Assembly (NCBI RefSeq): GCF_015354735.1 | Contig: NZ_JACEFJ010000001.1 | Span: 434,001 to 498,000 of the forward strand | Source of the DNA: Pararhodonellum marinum | GTDB lineage: Bacteria; Bacteroidota; Bacteroidia; Cytophagales; Cyclobacteriaceae | DNA: 64,000 nucleotides | Direction of reading: 5' to 3' | Shown: piece by piece, positions 29,802-39,953 of the stretch | Position numbering within the stretch: position 1 is the stretch's first letter | Layout of the letters: every line of letters begins with the position of its first letter | Notes under the pieces: model-generated | Told to the model about the DNA's origin: nothing | Seen by the model: the letters and a program-made list of their open reading frames with translations, nothing else | Database searches by the model: none | Position numbers and translations under genes: made by a program

Positions 29802-29961
29802 GGTTAATGGGTTTTGCCCAACAAAATCCTCATTTATTCCCAATTCTGCAAATGGGTAATTTCCCTGAATAGGCTAACTTCGGAATCCAATATTGATAAC
29901 TAGGCTGTTCGATTTCTTAGATAAAAATTTTGATTTAATTATCTTATTGATAATCAATTAT

Positions 29962-30564
29962 TTAATTTGTTTCTTTAAGAAATTCAATAAAGGCTTCGGT
30001 ATTGAAGTTACTCATTCCTTCCTGATAAAAAATGATTTTTCCTGAGGGGCTTACCACCAAGGTGGTGGGAATGGATTCACTTTGAAGGGATGCGTTTAAT
30101 CCATAAGCAGCATGAACCACGGGGAAGGTAAATCCTTTTTTCTCGATGTAAGATTTGCTCTTTTCAAAGTCCTTGTCCAGGGCAATCATTAAAAATTCGA
30201 GGTCTTTCTGGTCCTTTACTTTTTTATACAGCTCCGATATGTGGGGCATTTCGGCCAGACATGGTGGGCACCAGGTGGCCCATAGGTTGATAAATACAGT
30301 TTTTCCTCTGTATTGTTCCAGGTTTAGGGTTTGATCATTTATTGTAAGAAACTGTCCCGTATAATCAAAATCCAATTGGGATTTGTCCACTAGGGTGAGA
30401 TTGGGCTTGATAAGTCCTGTAGATAAAACCAGATTTTGCAGGCCTCCCATGATAGGGGTCATCCAGCCTGTAAAATAGAGGAGGGCAAGAGCGGCAAGCC
30501 ATATTCCCCAACTTTTTATTTCTTTTTTCCAGTTCAATAGGTACGATTTCAAGAAGTAACCCAA
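29962..30564 (-). CDS. TlpA-family thioredoxin-like oxidoreductase
   Basis: A 200-aa protein with one N-terminal membrane anchor (WLAALALLYFTGWMTPIMGG). A thioredoxin fold facing the periplasm follows. The active site is NLWATWCPPCLAEMPHISEL (CPPC near residue 97), and the cis-proline loop is SIPTTLVVSPSGK. Such proteins reduce disulfides, often of apocytochrome c or outer-membrane proteins. No cytochrome-maturation genes are nearby, so the partner is unknown. Confidence 0.9.
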   Translation of the reverse strand: MGYFLKSYLLNWKKEIKSWGIWLAALALLYFTGWMTPIMGGLQNLVLSTGLIKPNLTLVDKSQLDFDYTGQFLTINDQTLNLEQYRGKTVFINLWATWCPPCLAEMPHISELYKKVKDQKDLEFLMIALDKDFEKSKSYIEKKGFTFPVVHAAYGLNASLQSESIPTTLVVSPSGKIIFYQEGMSNFNTEAFIEFLKETN

Positions 30565-30874
30565 TATTTTAGTGTCAAGTTCCTTTTAAAAGCCCCCAAT
30601 ATGAAAAGTTCTCCACAACATCTTTTTTACAATGATTAAACAATGGCGATTTTCTTTTAACTTGTTGAGGTTTTTGAAAAATGTGGATCAAATCCGAAAC
30701 ACTTATCAATACATTATGACCGGCTTATAAATTTCATTCCTGTTGGTTAGACCCAAATGCAGTTAATTTTAGTGCGAAAAAGGCTTTCTCTCCATTCAAA
30801 ATCGTTGCAAATGCCTTTGACTAAAGGAAATTTCTCTCAATTGACTTTCTCATTTTGCCAACCCATTTGATTCA
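30565..30874. other. Non-coding gap
   Basis: This 310-bp AT-rich divergent gap separates the TlpA-like gene from the DUF2490 gene. It must hold both promoters. No repeat, strong hairpin or confident promoter box was recognised. Confidence 0.4.
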
Positions 30875-31585
30875 ATGAAATTCAAACTCATATTCCTTTT
30901 TTTTACATTAACAGGAGGGCTAGTACATGCTTCATTTGCCCAAAATAATGCGGTTGGCAATTGGTTTATCTATTTTGGCAATCAGCCTTTCTCCGGAAAA
31001 TTCAATTGGCACAATGAAGTTCAATACCGCAATTACAATTTTGTTGGGGATCTTCAGCAACTCTTGCTGAGGACTGGAGTTGGCTACAATCTTTCTGAAA
31101 ACAACCACAATATCCATCTGGGATATGCCTTTATCCGTAACAATCCCTACATTGAAGGGACTGACGAAAAAACCCTTTTCAATGAACACAGGATCTATCA
31201 GCAGTTTATCATGCGGGATAGGGTAGGGAGGTTTTTCTTTCAACATAGGTACAGGGTGGAGGAGCGATTTCTCAACGATGATTTCCGCTTGAGGTTGAGG
31301 TATTTTTTGGCGTTAAACATCCCCCTGAACAAGCAGGAAATGGAAAAACAAGCCTATTATCTCTCTATTTACAATGAAATCTTTATCAATACCACTCCGA
31401 ATTTTTTTGATAGGAACCGGTTTTACATGGCCTTGGGATATGTATTGAAAAAAGATCTCAGGGTGGAGTTGGGCTACATGATCCAAAGCTTTGAAGATGC
31501 TCAGGAATTTGCAACCTATGACAGACCACAGTTTCAGATTGTAATATTTAATAGTATTCCTTTTCTCGGCAATGGAAAAGATTAA
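30875..31585 (+). CDS. DUF2490 outer-membrane protein
   Basis: A 236-aa protein with a signal peptide (MKFKLIFLFFTLTGGLVHA, cut after SFA before QNN). The mature protein begins GNWFIYFGNQPFSGKFNWHN and has regularly spaced barrel strands rich in Tyr, Arg and Phe (HRYRVEERFLNDDFRLRLRY). This is the DUF2490 pattern, a small outer-membrane barrel family of unknown function. It stands alone on the plus strand. Confidence 0.8.
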   Translation: MKFKLIFLFFTLTGGLVHASFAQNNAVGNWFIYFGNQPFSGKFNWHNEVQYRNYNFVGDLQQLLLRTGVGYNLSENNHNIHLGYAFIRNNPYIEGTDEKTLFNEHRIYQQFIMRDRVGRFFFQHRYRVEERFLNDDFRLRLRYFLALNIPLNKQEMEKQAYYLSIYNEIFINTTPNFFDRNRFYMALGYVLKKDLRVELGYMIQSFEDAQEFATYDRPQFQIVIFNSIPFLGNGKD

Positions 31586-31689
31586 AAAAATATAATTTTT
31601 ATTTGTATTATTTCATTTGTTATATGTAATATTTTTCAAAATTGACTAAATTTCGAAACTTTATTCTTTTCAACTCAAACACATAATTT

Positions 31690-32307
31690 ATGAAAAAATT
31701 ACTGGCATTCCCGTTGCTCTTGATGGTCTTTATTTTTGACCTAAATGCCCAAAACATTGAAATCACTCCGTTTACGGGGTATAATTTCGCCAGTGGATTT
31801 AACATTTCCGGAGGAAGGGCTCGTCTCGGGGATGGTCAAACCTTTGGTGGGATGTTGGCATTTGTTGCTTCCGAATATATGGAGGTGGAATTGATGTATA
31901 GTTTTCAAAGGTCCACTGCTACCGCAAATTCCACTTTATTGAATGAAAATATCAGTGAACCTACTCAAGTTCATTTGGCATTGATCGGTGTCAACAGGCT
32001 TTTCCCGGTTTCAGAAGAAACGGTGTTGTTCAGTGGAATTAAATTAGGTACCGGTACCTTGGCCTCTCCTTTCAATAATTTCACAAACATCACTCGGTTT
32101 ACAGTTGGATTCCACGGGGGGGTGAAATATTTTGTTTCAGACAGTTTTGGGTTGAGGTTACAAGCCAATCTGATGATACCCATCACCAACGTGGGTGCCA
32201 ACCTATGGTGGAGTCCGGGAGGAGGAACACAGGTGGGTATGAGTGGATGGTCCCCGCTTGCAATTTTCGGCTTTACAGGGGCAGCCATCATCAGGGTAAG
32301 CAAATAA
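31690..32307 (+). CDS. Small outer-membrane beta-barrel protein
   Basis: A 205-aa protein with a signal peptide (MKKLLAFPLLLMVFIFDLNA before QNIEITPF). Eight or so strands follow (FTGYNFASGFNI, MEVELMYSFQRS, FTVGFHGGVKYFVSDSFGLR), resembling OmpA-like or opacity-type barrels. It ends FGFTGAAIIRVSK. Function unknown. A terminator lies 44 bp downstream. Confidence 0.75.
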   Translation: MKKLLAFPLLLMVFIFDLNAQNIEITPFTGYNFASGFNISGGRARLGDGQTFGGMLAFVASEYMEVELMYSFQRSTATANSTLLNENISEPTQVHLALIGVNRLFPVSEETVLFSGIKLGTGTLASPFNNFTNITRFTVGFHGGVKYFVSDSFGLRLQANLMIPITNVGANLWWSPGGGTQVGMSGWSPLAIFGFTGAAIIRVSK

Positions 32308-32350
32308 GCTGAGTAGAGACAACATTAATTGTTCCGCAACTGTATTTATT

Positions 32351-32399
32351 AAGCCTAAGAAATAGGTACTTCGGTCCTTTTCTTGGGCCTTTTTTTTTT
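32351..32399 (+). terminator. Terminator after the small barrel protein
   Basis: GCCTAAGAAA pairs (with one G-T pair) with the downstream TTTTCTTGGGC, with an inner AGGTAC/TTCG/GTCCT extension. A run of nine or more Ts follows on the plus strand. Confidence 0.75.
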
Positions 32400-32639
32400 G
32401 GTATTCATGCTCAGATTTCCAAATGTAAACCGTAATGCATCATTGGATAAGTATAATTTTAAATTGATCAAAAGTTTCTCCTCTTTAAAGTATATCCCAA
32501 TTTTTACCTAAAAATTCAGAAAAAACTGAATTATTATACTAGTATTTTTTCTGGAAACGATGTATTTCGATAATTTGTGTTTGTTTTAGAAAATTGTATT
32601 ATTTAAATTTAATTCATGTTCAATAAAAAAAAACAAACC

Positions 32640-32894
32640 ATGGAAAACACCCATACGCAAGTCATGTCAGTAAAGGATTGGGCCATTACTTTGCTTATTG
32701 CCGCAATACCTGTTGTAGGTTTTATTATGTTGTTTGTTTGGGGATTCGGAGGAAATGTAAATATCAACAAAAGCAATTGGGCCAAAGGGGCACTGATCCT
32801 TCTGGCGATATTGATGGCTTTTTATATGCTGGTCTTTATGATTTTCGGGGCGGCTTTCTTATCCAACATGGATTCCTTCTCTGACTTCAATTGA
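32640..32894 (+). CDS. Small two-helix membrane protein
   Basis: An 84-aa protein from ATG 32640 (MENTHTQVMSVKDWAITLLI); an in-frame ATG at 32616 would add eight lysine-rich residues. There are two membrane helices (AITLLIAAIPVVGFIMLFVW and GALILLAILMAFYMLVFMIF) joined by a short loop, GFGGNVNINKSNWAKG. Small proteins with this VKDW-helix-NxxNWAKA-helix layout occur widely in Bacteroidetes and Firmicutes, without known function. Confidence 0.65.
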   Translation: MENTHTQVMSVKDWAITLLIAAIPVVGFIMLFVWGFGGNVNINKSNWAKGALILLAILMAFYMLVFMIFGAAFLSNMDSFSDFN

Positions 32895-33097
32895 GTTTTT
32901 AGCACAATTCCCGGCATATGGTTTAGCTGGGGATTGTTTTTTTTGACTTTATTGGCCAAAAATCCTTTTGGACGGATTTTTCTAATACAGATGTTCAATG
33001 GCTTAAGACCACTCAAAGTAATTATATGCAGGGATGATTGGATTTAGCGACATGAAAGCCATAAATTGCGGCTCCATTTGAGTAACACAACCCTGAT

Positions 33098-35392
33098 ATG
33101 ACTAGTCAACATTCCTCCAAAATTGCAGCAGAACTCAATATTCGACCCAAACAGGTCATGGATACCCTTTCCCTTTTGGACGAGGGAGCTACGGTTCCAT
33201 TTATCTCCAGATATCGCAAAGAAGTTACCGGAAGTCTGGACGAAGTACAGGTAGCTGCCATAAGGGACCGAATTCAGCAATTGAGAGATTTGGACAAGCG
33301 GCGGGAAGCCATCCTCAAATCCATCGAAGAGCAGGGTAAACTCAGCCCTGATCTAAAACAGAAAATCGATGCGGCGGAAACCATGACCAACTTGGAAGAC
33401 CTTTATCTTCCTTACAAGCCTAAAAGAAGAACCAAAGCCACCATTGCGAAAGAAAAAGGACTAGAGCCTTTGGCTACCATGGTTTTTGAACAGCATAGCA
33501 TCGATCTGGAAGCGGAAGCCAAGAAATTTTTGGACCCGGAAAAAGAAGTAAACACCATAGAAGAAGCTTTGCAGGGTGTCCGTGACATCATGGCCGAGTG
33601 GATCAATGAAAACCCGGAACTCCGTAAACAGATGCGGGATTTGTTCATCAAAGAAGGCCGATTCACTTCCAAAGTCATTCCTGGCAAAGAGGCGGAAGCC
33701 ATCAAATACAAAGATTATTTTGATTGGTCAGAACCCATCAAAACGGCACCATCCCATCGTGTGCTGGCCATGAGAAGGGGAGAAAAAGAGCTATTTCTAT
33801 TGTTGGACACCAGTCCGGAAGAAAGCGCAGCAATAGCATTGATGGACAAAATGATCCTACTACCCCGGACCAATACCTCCACAGAACAAGTCAAACAGGC
33901 CATCAGAGATGCCTATAAAAGGCTTCTGAAACCCTCTATGGAGACAGAAATCAGGCTTTATTCCAAAAAGAATGCGGACGAGGAGGCCATCAAGGTTTTT
34001 GCCGAAAACCTCAGACAACTTTTGCTGGCACCGGCCCTTGGTGAAAAGACGGTCATGGCCATTGACCCCGGATTCAGAACAGGCTGCAAATTGGTCTGTC
34101 TGGGACCTCAGGGGCAGCTGCTTCATTATGACACCATTTTCCCCAATGAACCCCAAAAGAAGCTGGTAGAATCCGGTGCATTGGTCAAGTACCTGATAGA
34201 AAAGCATGAAGTTCAAGCCATCGCCATTGGCAATGGTACTGCAAGTCGGGAGACAGAATCGTTTATTAAGGGATTGGGCCTTCCCAAAGATATCATCATC
34301 ATGATGGTCAATGAAAGCGGGGCTTCCATCTATTCCGCTTCCGATGTAGCACGGGAAGAATTTCCGGACCATGACCTTACGGTCAGGGGCGCGGTTTCCA
34401 TCGGCCGCAGGTTGATGGACCCGCTGGCAGAATTGGTCAAGCTGGATCCCAAATCCATTGGCGTAGGGCAGTACCAACACGATGTGGATCAAAATGCCTT
34501 GAAGAACATGTTGGATGATACGGTGATGAGCTGTGTCAACGGAGTGGGGGTGGAGCTCAATACCGCCTCCCGGCAATTGCTGGCGTATGTTTCTGGATTA
34601 GGACCTGTATTGGCACAAAATATTGTGCAATTCAGAAATGAAAATGGGCCGTTTAAAGACAGGGAAGCCATCAAAAAAGTCCCACGGCTAGGAGAAAAAG
34701 CTTTTGAACAGGCAGCTGGATTTCTCCGCATCCAAAACGCGAAACATCCTTTAGACGGCAGTGCAGTCCATCCTGAGCGGTATGGATTGGTGGAGAAAAT
34801 GGCCAAAGACCTGGGGGCCAAGGTGTCTGACTTGTTGGACAGTGAGGAACTGCGATCCAAAATCATCCTGAAAAACTACGTCTCAGAGACGGTAGGACTG
34901 CCTACCTTACAGGACATCTTGGAGGAATTGGCTAAGCCGGGAAGAGATCCGAGGGAAGGATTTGAAGTCTTTTCTTTTGAGGAAGGAGTTCATGAAATCA
35001 GTGACCTTAAAGTAGGAATGCAGTTACCCGGAGTGGTGACCAACATCACCAAATTCGGGGCTTTTGTTGACGTAGGGGTGCATCAGGATGGGCTTGTCCA
35101 TTTGAGCCATTTGGCAGACCGGTATGTGTCAGATCCCAACGAAGTGGTCAAAGTCAGCCAAAAGGTGACTGTTACCGTCATGGAGGTGGATAAGGCGAGA
35201 AAACGCATAGGTCTGAGCATGAAATCTGATCCTTTTAGTGAAAAATCCAAAGAAAAAAGCCCCACAAAGCATGTAGCCAGGCAAAATCCAAAGCCTTCAA
35301 ACCAAGGAAAACCAAAGCCTAAACCTAGGGCAAAAGAATCTGCGGATGATTTGGCGGCCAAGTTGGAGCTTCTAAAACAAAAATTCAGGTGA
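33098..35392 (+). CDS. tex: Tex-family RNA-binding transcription accessory protein
   Basis: A 764-aa Tex protein. The N-terminal helical region (KIAAELNIRPKQVMDTLSLL, then VPFISRYRKEVTG) is conserved. A YqgF-like RNase H fold follows (VMAIDPGFRTGCKLVCLG near 325), then helix-hairpin-helix motifs (SGLGPVLAQNIVQFRNENG, then VPRLGEKAFEQAAGFLRI). A C-terminal S1 domain, about residues 645-715, contains GVVTNITKFGAFVDVGVHQD. The last 45 residues are a Lys/Pro-rich tail. Tex binds nucleic acid and affects transcription and RNA turnover. It stands alone. Confidence 0.94.
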   Translation: MTSQHSSKIAAELNIRPKQVMDTLSLLDEGATVPFISRYRKEVTGSLDEVQVAAIRDRIQQLRDLDKRREAILKSIEEQGKLSPDLKQKIDAAETMTNLEDLYLPYKPKRRTKATIAKEKGLEPLATMVFEQHSIDLEAEAKKFLDPEKEVNTIEEALQGVRDIMAEWINENPELRKQMRDLFIKEGRFTSKVIPGKEAEAIKYKDYFDWSEPIKTAPSHRVLAMRRGEKELFLLLDTSPEESAAIALMDKMILLPRTNTSTEQVKQAIRDAYKRLLKPSMETEIRLYSKKNADEEAIKVFAENLRQLLLAPALGEKTVMAIDPGFRTGCKLVCLGPQGQLLHYDTIFPNEPQKKLVESGALVKYLIEKHEVQAIAIGNGTASRETESFIKGLGLPKDIIIMMVNESGASIYSASDVAREEFPDHDLTVRGAVSIGRRLMDPLAELVKLDPKSIGVGQYQHDVDQNALKNMLDDTVMSCVNGVGVELNTASRQLLAYVSGLGPVLAQNIVQFRNENGPFKDREAIKKVPRLGEKAFEQAAGFLRIQNAKHPLDGSAVHPERYGLVEKMAKDLGAKVSDLLDSEELRSKIILKNYVSETVGLPTLQDILEELAKPGRDPREGFEVFSFEEGVHEISDLKVGMQLPGVVTNITKFGAFVDVGVHQDGLVHLSHLADRYVSDPNEVVKVSQKVTVTVMEVDKARKRIGLSMKSDPFSEKSKEKSPTKHVARQNPKPSNQGKPKPKPRAKESADDLAAKLELLKQKFR

Positions 35393-35427
35393 TTTAAGGT
35401 TGCAATTGGATGATTTGAAACTCCCTA

Positions 35428-36837
35428 TTACATTTCCCAACCTTTTCTGACAGGTTCCTTGATGAAGGGATCAGCATCGGGCAAACCTTTGGCTTTCATC
35501 GCTGCAGGATCCCACTCGATCAGCTTTCCACCCATTCTTAGCGATAGAACACCCAGTAAGGTAATTTCTGTCAACCTGGCCCCGTATTCAAAATTGGCTG
35601 CGGAAGATTGGTTGGCCTTGATGGCATCGATCCACTCTCTGAAGTGACCCGTGGAGCGGGGGATGCTGGGTTTAGGTGCCTTGATGCTTTTACTCAGGGT
35701 TTCGGGAAAGACCTGGGGCTTTCGGTTGCCTCCATCATTTAGAATCACTCCTTTTGTTCCCACAAAAAGGGAGGCCCTGCTGGGATAGACGAAGCCCTTG
35801 GGCAAAGCAGGATGCAGATCCGGTTTCAATCCTCCGGAATACCAGGTGATTTTCATTTCTTTTTGTTCACCTTGTTCGGCAAAATGGAAATAACCGATTT
35901 CCCCATAAGGAGCTATCTTGGTATCAGAGTATCCGGCTGGGAAAATCTGGACTCGGTCGGGATTTTTCAGCCCAAAAGCCCAAGTCACTGCATCGAGGTC
36001 ATGACATCCAAAATCCCCCAAGGCCCCACAGCCATAATCCCAAAAATCCCGCCAGGTCACAGGAACATAATCCTGATGGAAGGGCACCAGCTCTCTTGGA
36101 CCGATCCACTGCTCCCAGTCAAAGCCTACGGGCATGGTACTTTTCCCTTGAGGAAGCCCCTGTAAGCCAGGTAGCCAACGGCCGGCGGGTACCCACGCAT
36201 GGAAGTTTTTGACTTCTCCGATTACTCCTGCCCTTAAATATTCCACCGTTTCCCGAATGCCATCAGCCGCATGTCCAGAATTACCCATCTGGGTGATCAG
36301 ACCGGTTTCTTTGGTGACTTTGGCCACCTCCCTTGCTTCCCAGATATTATGGGTCAGCGGTTTTTCACAATACACATGCTTTCCCATTTTCAGGGCCATC
36401 AAGGTGAGGTAAGCATGGGTATGGTCCGGGGTGGAACAAACAATGGCATCCAAGTCTTTGGCCTGTTCCATCATTTTCCTGAAATCATCATATTGGGCGA
36501 CCTTTCTATTTTCTCCTCTCTTGCCATAATGGTCTATTACCATGGAAGTGGTGGGCCCTCTTCCTGCTTCGGACCGATAATAAAATTCGGCCAGATTCCA
36601 GTAGTAGGCAGGGTCGGCGATGGCGGAAATATTGACATCGTCCATACCCAAAAACTCCTGTACATTCTGCTTTCCCTTTCCTCCCGCGCCTATAAATCCA
36701 AGGTTGACCCGGTCACTAGGCGCAACAAAGCCCTTTCCACCCAACACATGGCGGGGAACGATCATCAGTCCGGTACCGCTCAGTACGGCTGATTTCACAA
36801 AATCCCTTCTATCGAAACTTTTTCTCTTTTTTTCCAT
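35428..36837 (-). CDS. Gfo/Idh/MocA-family oxidoreductase with Tat signal
   Basis: A 469-aa NAD(P)-dependent sugar oxidoreductase family member. The N-terminus is a twin-arginine signal (SFDRRDFVKSAVLSGTGLMI), so it is likely exported folded. The Rossmann motif is VNLGFIGAGGKGKQNVQEF. The catalytic-loop motif HVYCEKPLTHNIWEAREVA carries the conserved lysine (EKP), and the substrate-domain histidine region is GDFGCHDLDAVTWAFGL. Substrate unknown; exported relatives often act on sugars in glycan degradation. It converges with tex (35 bp between stops). Confidence 0.88.
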   Translation of the reverse strand: MEKKRKSFDRRDFVKSAVLSGTGLMIVPRHVLGGKGFVAPSDRVNLGFIGAGGKGKQNVQEFLGMDDVNISAIADPAYYWNLAEFYYRSEAGRGPTTSMVIDHYGKRGENRKVAQYDDFRKMMEQAKDLDAIVCSTPDHTHAYLTLMALKMGKHVYCEKPLTHNIWEAREVAKVTKETGLITQMGNSGHAADGIRETVEYLRAGVIGEVKNFHAWVPAGRWLPGLQGLPQGKSTMPVGFDWEQWIGPRELVPFHQDYVPVTWRDFWDYGCGALGDFGCHDLDAVTWAFGLKNPDRVQIFPAGYSDTKIAPYGEIGYFHFAEQGEQKEMKITWYSGGLKPDLHPALPKGFVYPSRASLFVGTKGVILNDGGNRKPQVFPETLSKSIKAPKPSIPRSTGHFREWIDAIKANQSSAANFEYGARLTEITLLGVLSLRMGGKLIEWDPAAMKAKGLPDADPFIKEPVRKGWEM

Positions 36838-36980
36838 GCTGTTGCGGGTGGTTTATGGCTAACAAAGACAATTCTGCAAGAATGAGCTAGAAGTTGGTGA
36901 TTTTGGAATTAAAATTCAATGTAATACCAAAATTTTTTTGATCCTGAAATCAATTCAAATTCTCGAAAATACTTTGCGCT

Positions 36981-37364
36981 TTACCCTTCTATAATTGGCG
37001 AAGAGACATCTACAATTGCCCCGTTGGGGTCTTTGAGTAAAAATCGCCTTTGTCCGTAAAAAGTATCCGTTGGTTCTTCCAAAATGTCAAATCCTGCTGC
37101 TTTTGCGATTTTAAACACCAAATCGACATTTTCGACTACAAAGGTGACATAAAAACCCGCTGGATCATTTCGAACCCCTTTGGGAACCACCTCGTGGTTT
37201 TTTTTGATGATACCCAATTCAAGCTGTTTGTCCTTTGAAATGAGGTGTACAAACCAATCGCTATCATAATTCACCTCAAAGTCAAACAGTTTGGTGTAGA
37301 AATTCTTACTTTCCGTTAATCTGTCAGAACAGATATTGGTCATCAGCCTTTGAATCTTTTTCAT
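36981..37364 (-). CDS. VOC-family (glyoxalase-like) protein
   Basis: A 127-aa protein with the paired beta-alpha-beta-beta-beta layout of the vicinal oxygen chelate superfamily: DRLTESKNFYTKLFDFEVNY in the first half and GFYVTFVVENVDLVFKIAKA in the second, ending FLLKDPNGAIVDVSSP. The family includes glyoxalases, antibiotic-resistance proteins and dioxygenases. The substrate cannot be told, and some members are only binding proteins. Confidence 0.8.
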   Translation of the reverse strand: MKKIQRLMTNICSDRLTESKNFYTKLFDFEVNYDSDWFVHLISKDKQLELGIIKKNHEVVPKGVRNDPAGFYVTFVVENVDLVFKIAKAAGFDILEEPTDTFYGQRRFLLKDPNGAIVDVSSPIIEG

Positions 37365-37454
37365 TGTACTTCATTTTTTTGGAAGAGGCTACCAGTTTTG
37401 TGGTAGGTCTCTCGGGGCATTCGTTAAAGTTGGTTGGTTCCATGGGTCAGTCTT

Positions 37455-39185
37455 TCAATTCACTTTCTCCAAACAAATAGCTCTTGCAAGGTAAACCAAT
37501 GAATTAGGAGAATTCCGGTCAATTTGTAAAGTCAAATCCCTTCTTTTGTCCTTGTCAATGCGGGAGTTTTTTAATTCTGAATCGGCATGTTGCCAGGCCA
37601 GCTCAAATTGCTTTTGAATGGCCTCGGCTTCATTTAATTTATTTTGGCCTTTCAGACTTTCATAAAGCCCATTAAGTGCAAAGCCATTTTTTGGCCAATG
37701 GCTTAAATCTTGGAGGTAGACCTTTTCAGCCCCAATATAGTCTTTGGAATTCAAAAGTACATCACCCAAAAGATGCCTTACTGAAAAAAACCAATCTGGA
37801 GGTTCATTGTAGTTTAAGCCATCTTCAAGGTCAATGGCTTTCTGCAAAAGCGGAATTGCGGAACTGTAGTCGCCATTTTTTGTAAGTATTTCGGCTTCCA
37901 ACACATTGGAAGCAATTTGACAGACCTGCGCTGCCGGATTGATTGACCAGATGATGATTTTCTTAACCTCTTCAGATTCGCTTAATTTGTTTAAGAGGTC
38001 CAATTCCTTTTTGGCTTCTTCTGACCTGTTCAAGTTGGCATAAGCCATGCCTCTTGCGTAGTGCCAGATGGCTTTGGGATAGGGGAGGTCATCATCGGGT
38101 TGAGGACTGGTCAGGATTTTTTCCCACTGCTCAAACTTCACAAGAACATGCATAGGAATGGTTGCGTAATGCAAAACGGTTTCAAAGTCGTCTTCATGAA
38201 AATACTTTTTATCCAAAATACTTTCTGTTTTAAATGCGGCTTCAATAGACCTTGAGCCTCGCCCCTCAAACGCTGCCGTGGCGGCCAAAAAGTGGTAATT
38301 GTGCGGGTAATACAATTGAGGATACACCCCCTGCGAATTGCATTCTGCGATGTAGATGCTGTCCGCAATTACGGCCTGTTCATTGGCTATGGAACCCTCA
38401 TGGTAGTCTCCGGTATTGATATAAATGTGCGAAGGCATATGCACCAAATGTCCTGCTGAGGGCACTAATGTCTTTAATCTTTCTGCGCTCGGCAAAGCTT
38501 TTTCAACATCAGGACCTGCTTCGACGGCATGGATATAGAGGTGGTTGGCCAAAGGATTTTTTGGATTGATGGCAAAGGCTTTCTCCAAAACTTCCAGCAA
38601 TTCAGGGGTCCATGGCCTAGGTTCTTTTCCTTTTCTTTCAAAAAAATCCCATGCATGTAAGTTCATGATGGATTCTGCATACAAGGTGGCCACAAAATCA
38701 TCGGCTGGAAATTCGGAATAAGCGGCTTTCATAGCGATGGCCTAACCCTCATCGTCGGTGGTAAGAGAGTCATTGGGAAATTTGATTTGTATGGCTTTGA
38801 TGACAGCCATTTCCCATCGTGTAGCCTTGCTGCCTAACCTTACCGCATTTTTTACAGCACTTCTGATGTCATCGACGGTGCCCATATTTTCTCCGCCTGA
38901 ATTATAATTGGGACCAAGCACATAAGCAATGCCCCAATAGCCCATGGCAAAAGTGGAATCCTGTCGGATGGATTCTCGAAAGGACCGTTCTGCTTCGGCA
39001 TGGTTAAATCCATTGGCCATGATTACCCCTTGATCAAAAAATAGTTGGGCGTAATCAGAGTCGGTGGTAACCTCAACACTGTAGTCCCCAATGTTTTTGA
39101 GAAGTGGTGCCTCAAAACTTGGCTTCTTGTCTGTACAGTGTGTCAAACTGAGAAGTAAAAGGAGGTATATGGGAAATCGTTTCAT
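37455..39185 (-). pseudogene. TPR-rich lipoprotein gene interrupted by one in-frame TAG
   Basis: Two open frames lie in the same phase and are separated by a single TAG codon (38742-38744). The first begins at ATG 39185 with a lipoprotein signal (MKRFPIYLLLLLSLTHC) and continues into TPR-like helices (DYAQLFFDQGVIMANGFNHA, then EAERSFRESIRQDSTFAMGY). It ends TTDDEG-stop. The downstream frame resumes at once (AIAMKAAYSEFPADDFVATL) and carries more helical repeats to the end (about 577 codons in all). I read this as one lipoprotein of TPR type with a nonsense mutation. Alternatives are a sequencing error, readthrough, or re-initiation at ATG 38732. Confidence 0.75.
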
Positions 39186-39199
39186 AGCGGTCTGGTTTT

Positions 39200-39537
39200 G
39201 GTTGAAATCACTCAAAATTAAAAGTATACGGCTCACTCGATTCCAAAAAAAGTGGTCTGTATCCTACTCAGGTTTATAAGTAATAAATGGAATAGTAGAC
39301 TTGTTAAACGACGGAGGAACAATAAGCCCGAATGGTCCGGCATTAACTGCCATTACCCGTAGTAATTTAGTGAATTTTAAGCATTTTTTTTTTATCCCGA
39401 TTGCTAAAGTATGGGAGAAGAAACAGTTTTCCTGCCAAGGGCTTTCTTTTCCTTTAATTCGATTGAGGTATACAAAAAGAGCATTGCTTACTTTTGTCAT
39501 TACAAATTGAAAATGAGATAGATATGACTATTTTATA
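39200..39537. other. Gap with an uncertain small ORF
   Basis: About 340 bp between two minus-strand genes. A 78-codon minus frame (39264-39500; it contains MAVNAGPFGLIVPPSF) and a plus frame over the same bases are open, but neither matches a family I know. The composition gives no clear coding signal. It may be non-coding or the relic of a gene. Confidence 0.3.
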
Positions 39538-39909
39538 TTAAAACAACACCGGAATCAAAAACAAAACTGTACCAATCAAAAATATGAAGGTCAGCAAGTG
39601 GATTTTAATGTGATTCGCGCGCAAGAAAATAAACTGCTGGACTGTTCTGATCAGCCAAAACATGGAAGACCCGATAAGAAACCAATTGCCAAATTCAGTG
39701 GTCAAAAGCTCTGTTGGGAAAGCGAAACAGATAAAGGCCGTAAAAATGAAATAATAGCAGATTTGAATGTTTAAAATTTGCATGATCCCTTTATTCGCAA
39801 AACTCAATTTTTTCAAATCACCGTCCCAATCAAACATTTTCCAAAATCCAAAGTGGAAAAATGCAAAGGCAATGTTATAAATTCCGCAAATGTAAATTAT
39901 GGTATGCAT
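39538..39909 (-). CDS. Small four-helix membrane protein
   Basis: A 123-aa protein with about four hydrophobic helices (IIYICGIYNIAFAFFHFGFW, ILNIQICYYFIFTAFICFAF, FLIGSSMFWLIRTVQQFIFL and a C-terminal LLTFIFLIGTVLFLIPVLF). No catalytic motif is visible. Probably an inner-membrane protein of unknown function. It is downstream of the cyclase gene on the same strand (44 bp) and may share its transcript. Confidence 0.65.
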   Translation of the reverse strand: MHTIIYICGIYNIAFAFFHFGFWKMFDWDGDLKKLSFANKGIMQILNIQICYYFIFTAFICFAFPTELLTTEFGNWFLIGSSMFWLIRTVQQFIFLRANHIKIHLLTFIFLIGTVLFLIPVLF

Positions 39910-39953
39910 CTTTTTGTGCTTGGTTTACCGTTTCGGATACAGTTGCAGGCTGT

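Noticed and set aside
33860-34576. 238-codon ORF antisense to tex
   Set aside because: Shadow of a conserved gene; its sequence is low in known protein motifs.
38474-38656. Small alternate-frame ORFs over the TPR gene as proof of two genes
   Set aside because: The same-phase join across a single TAG explains the region better. The alternate frames lack signals.
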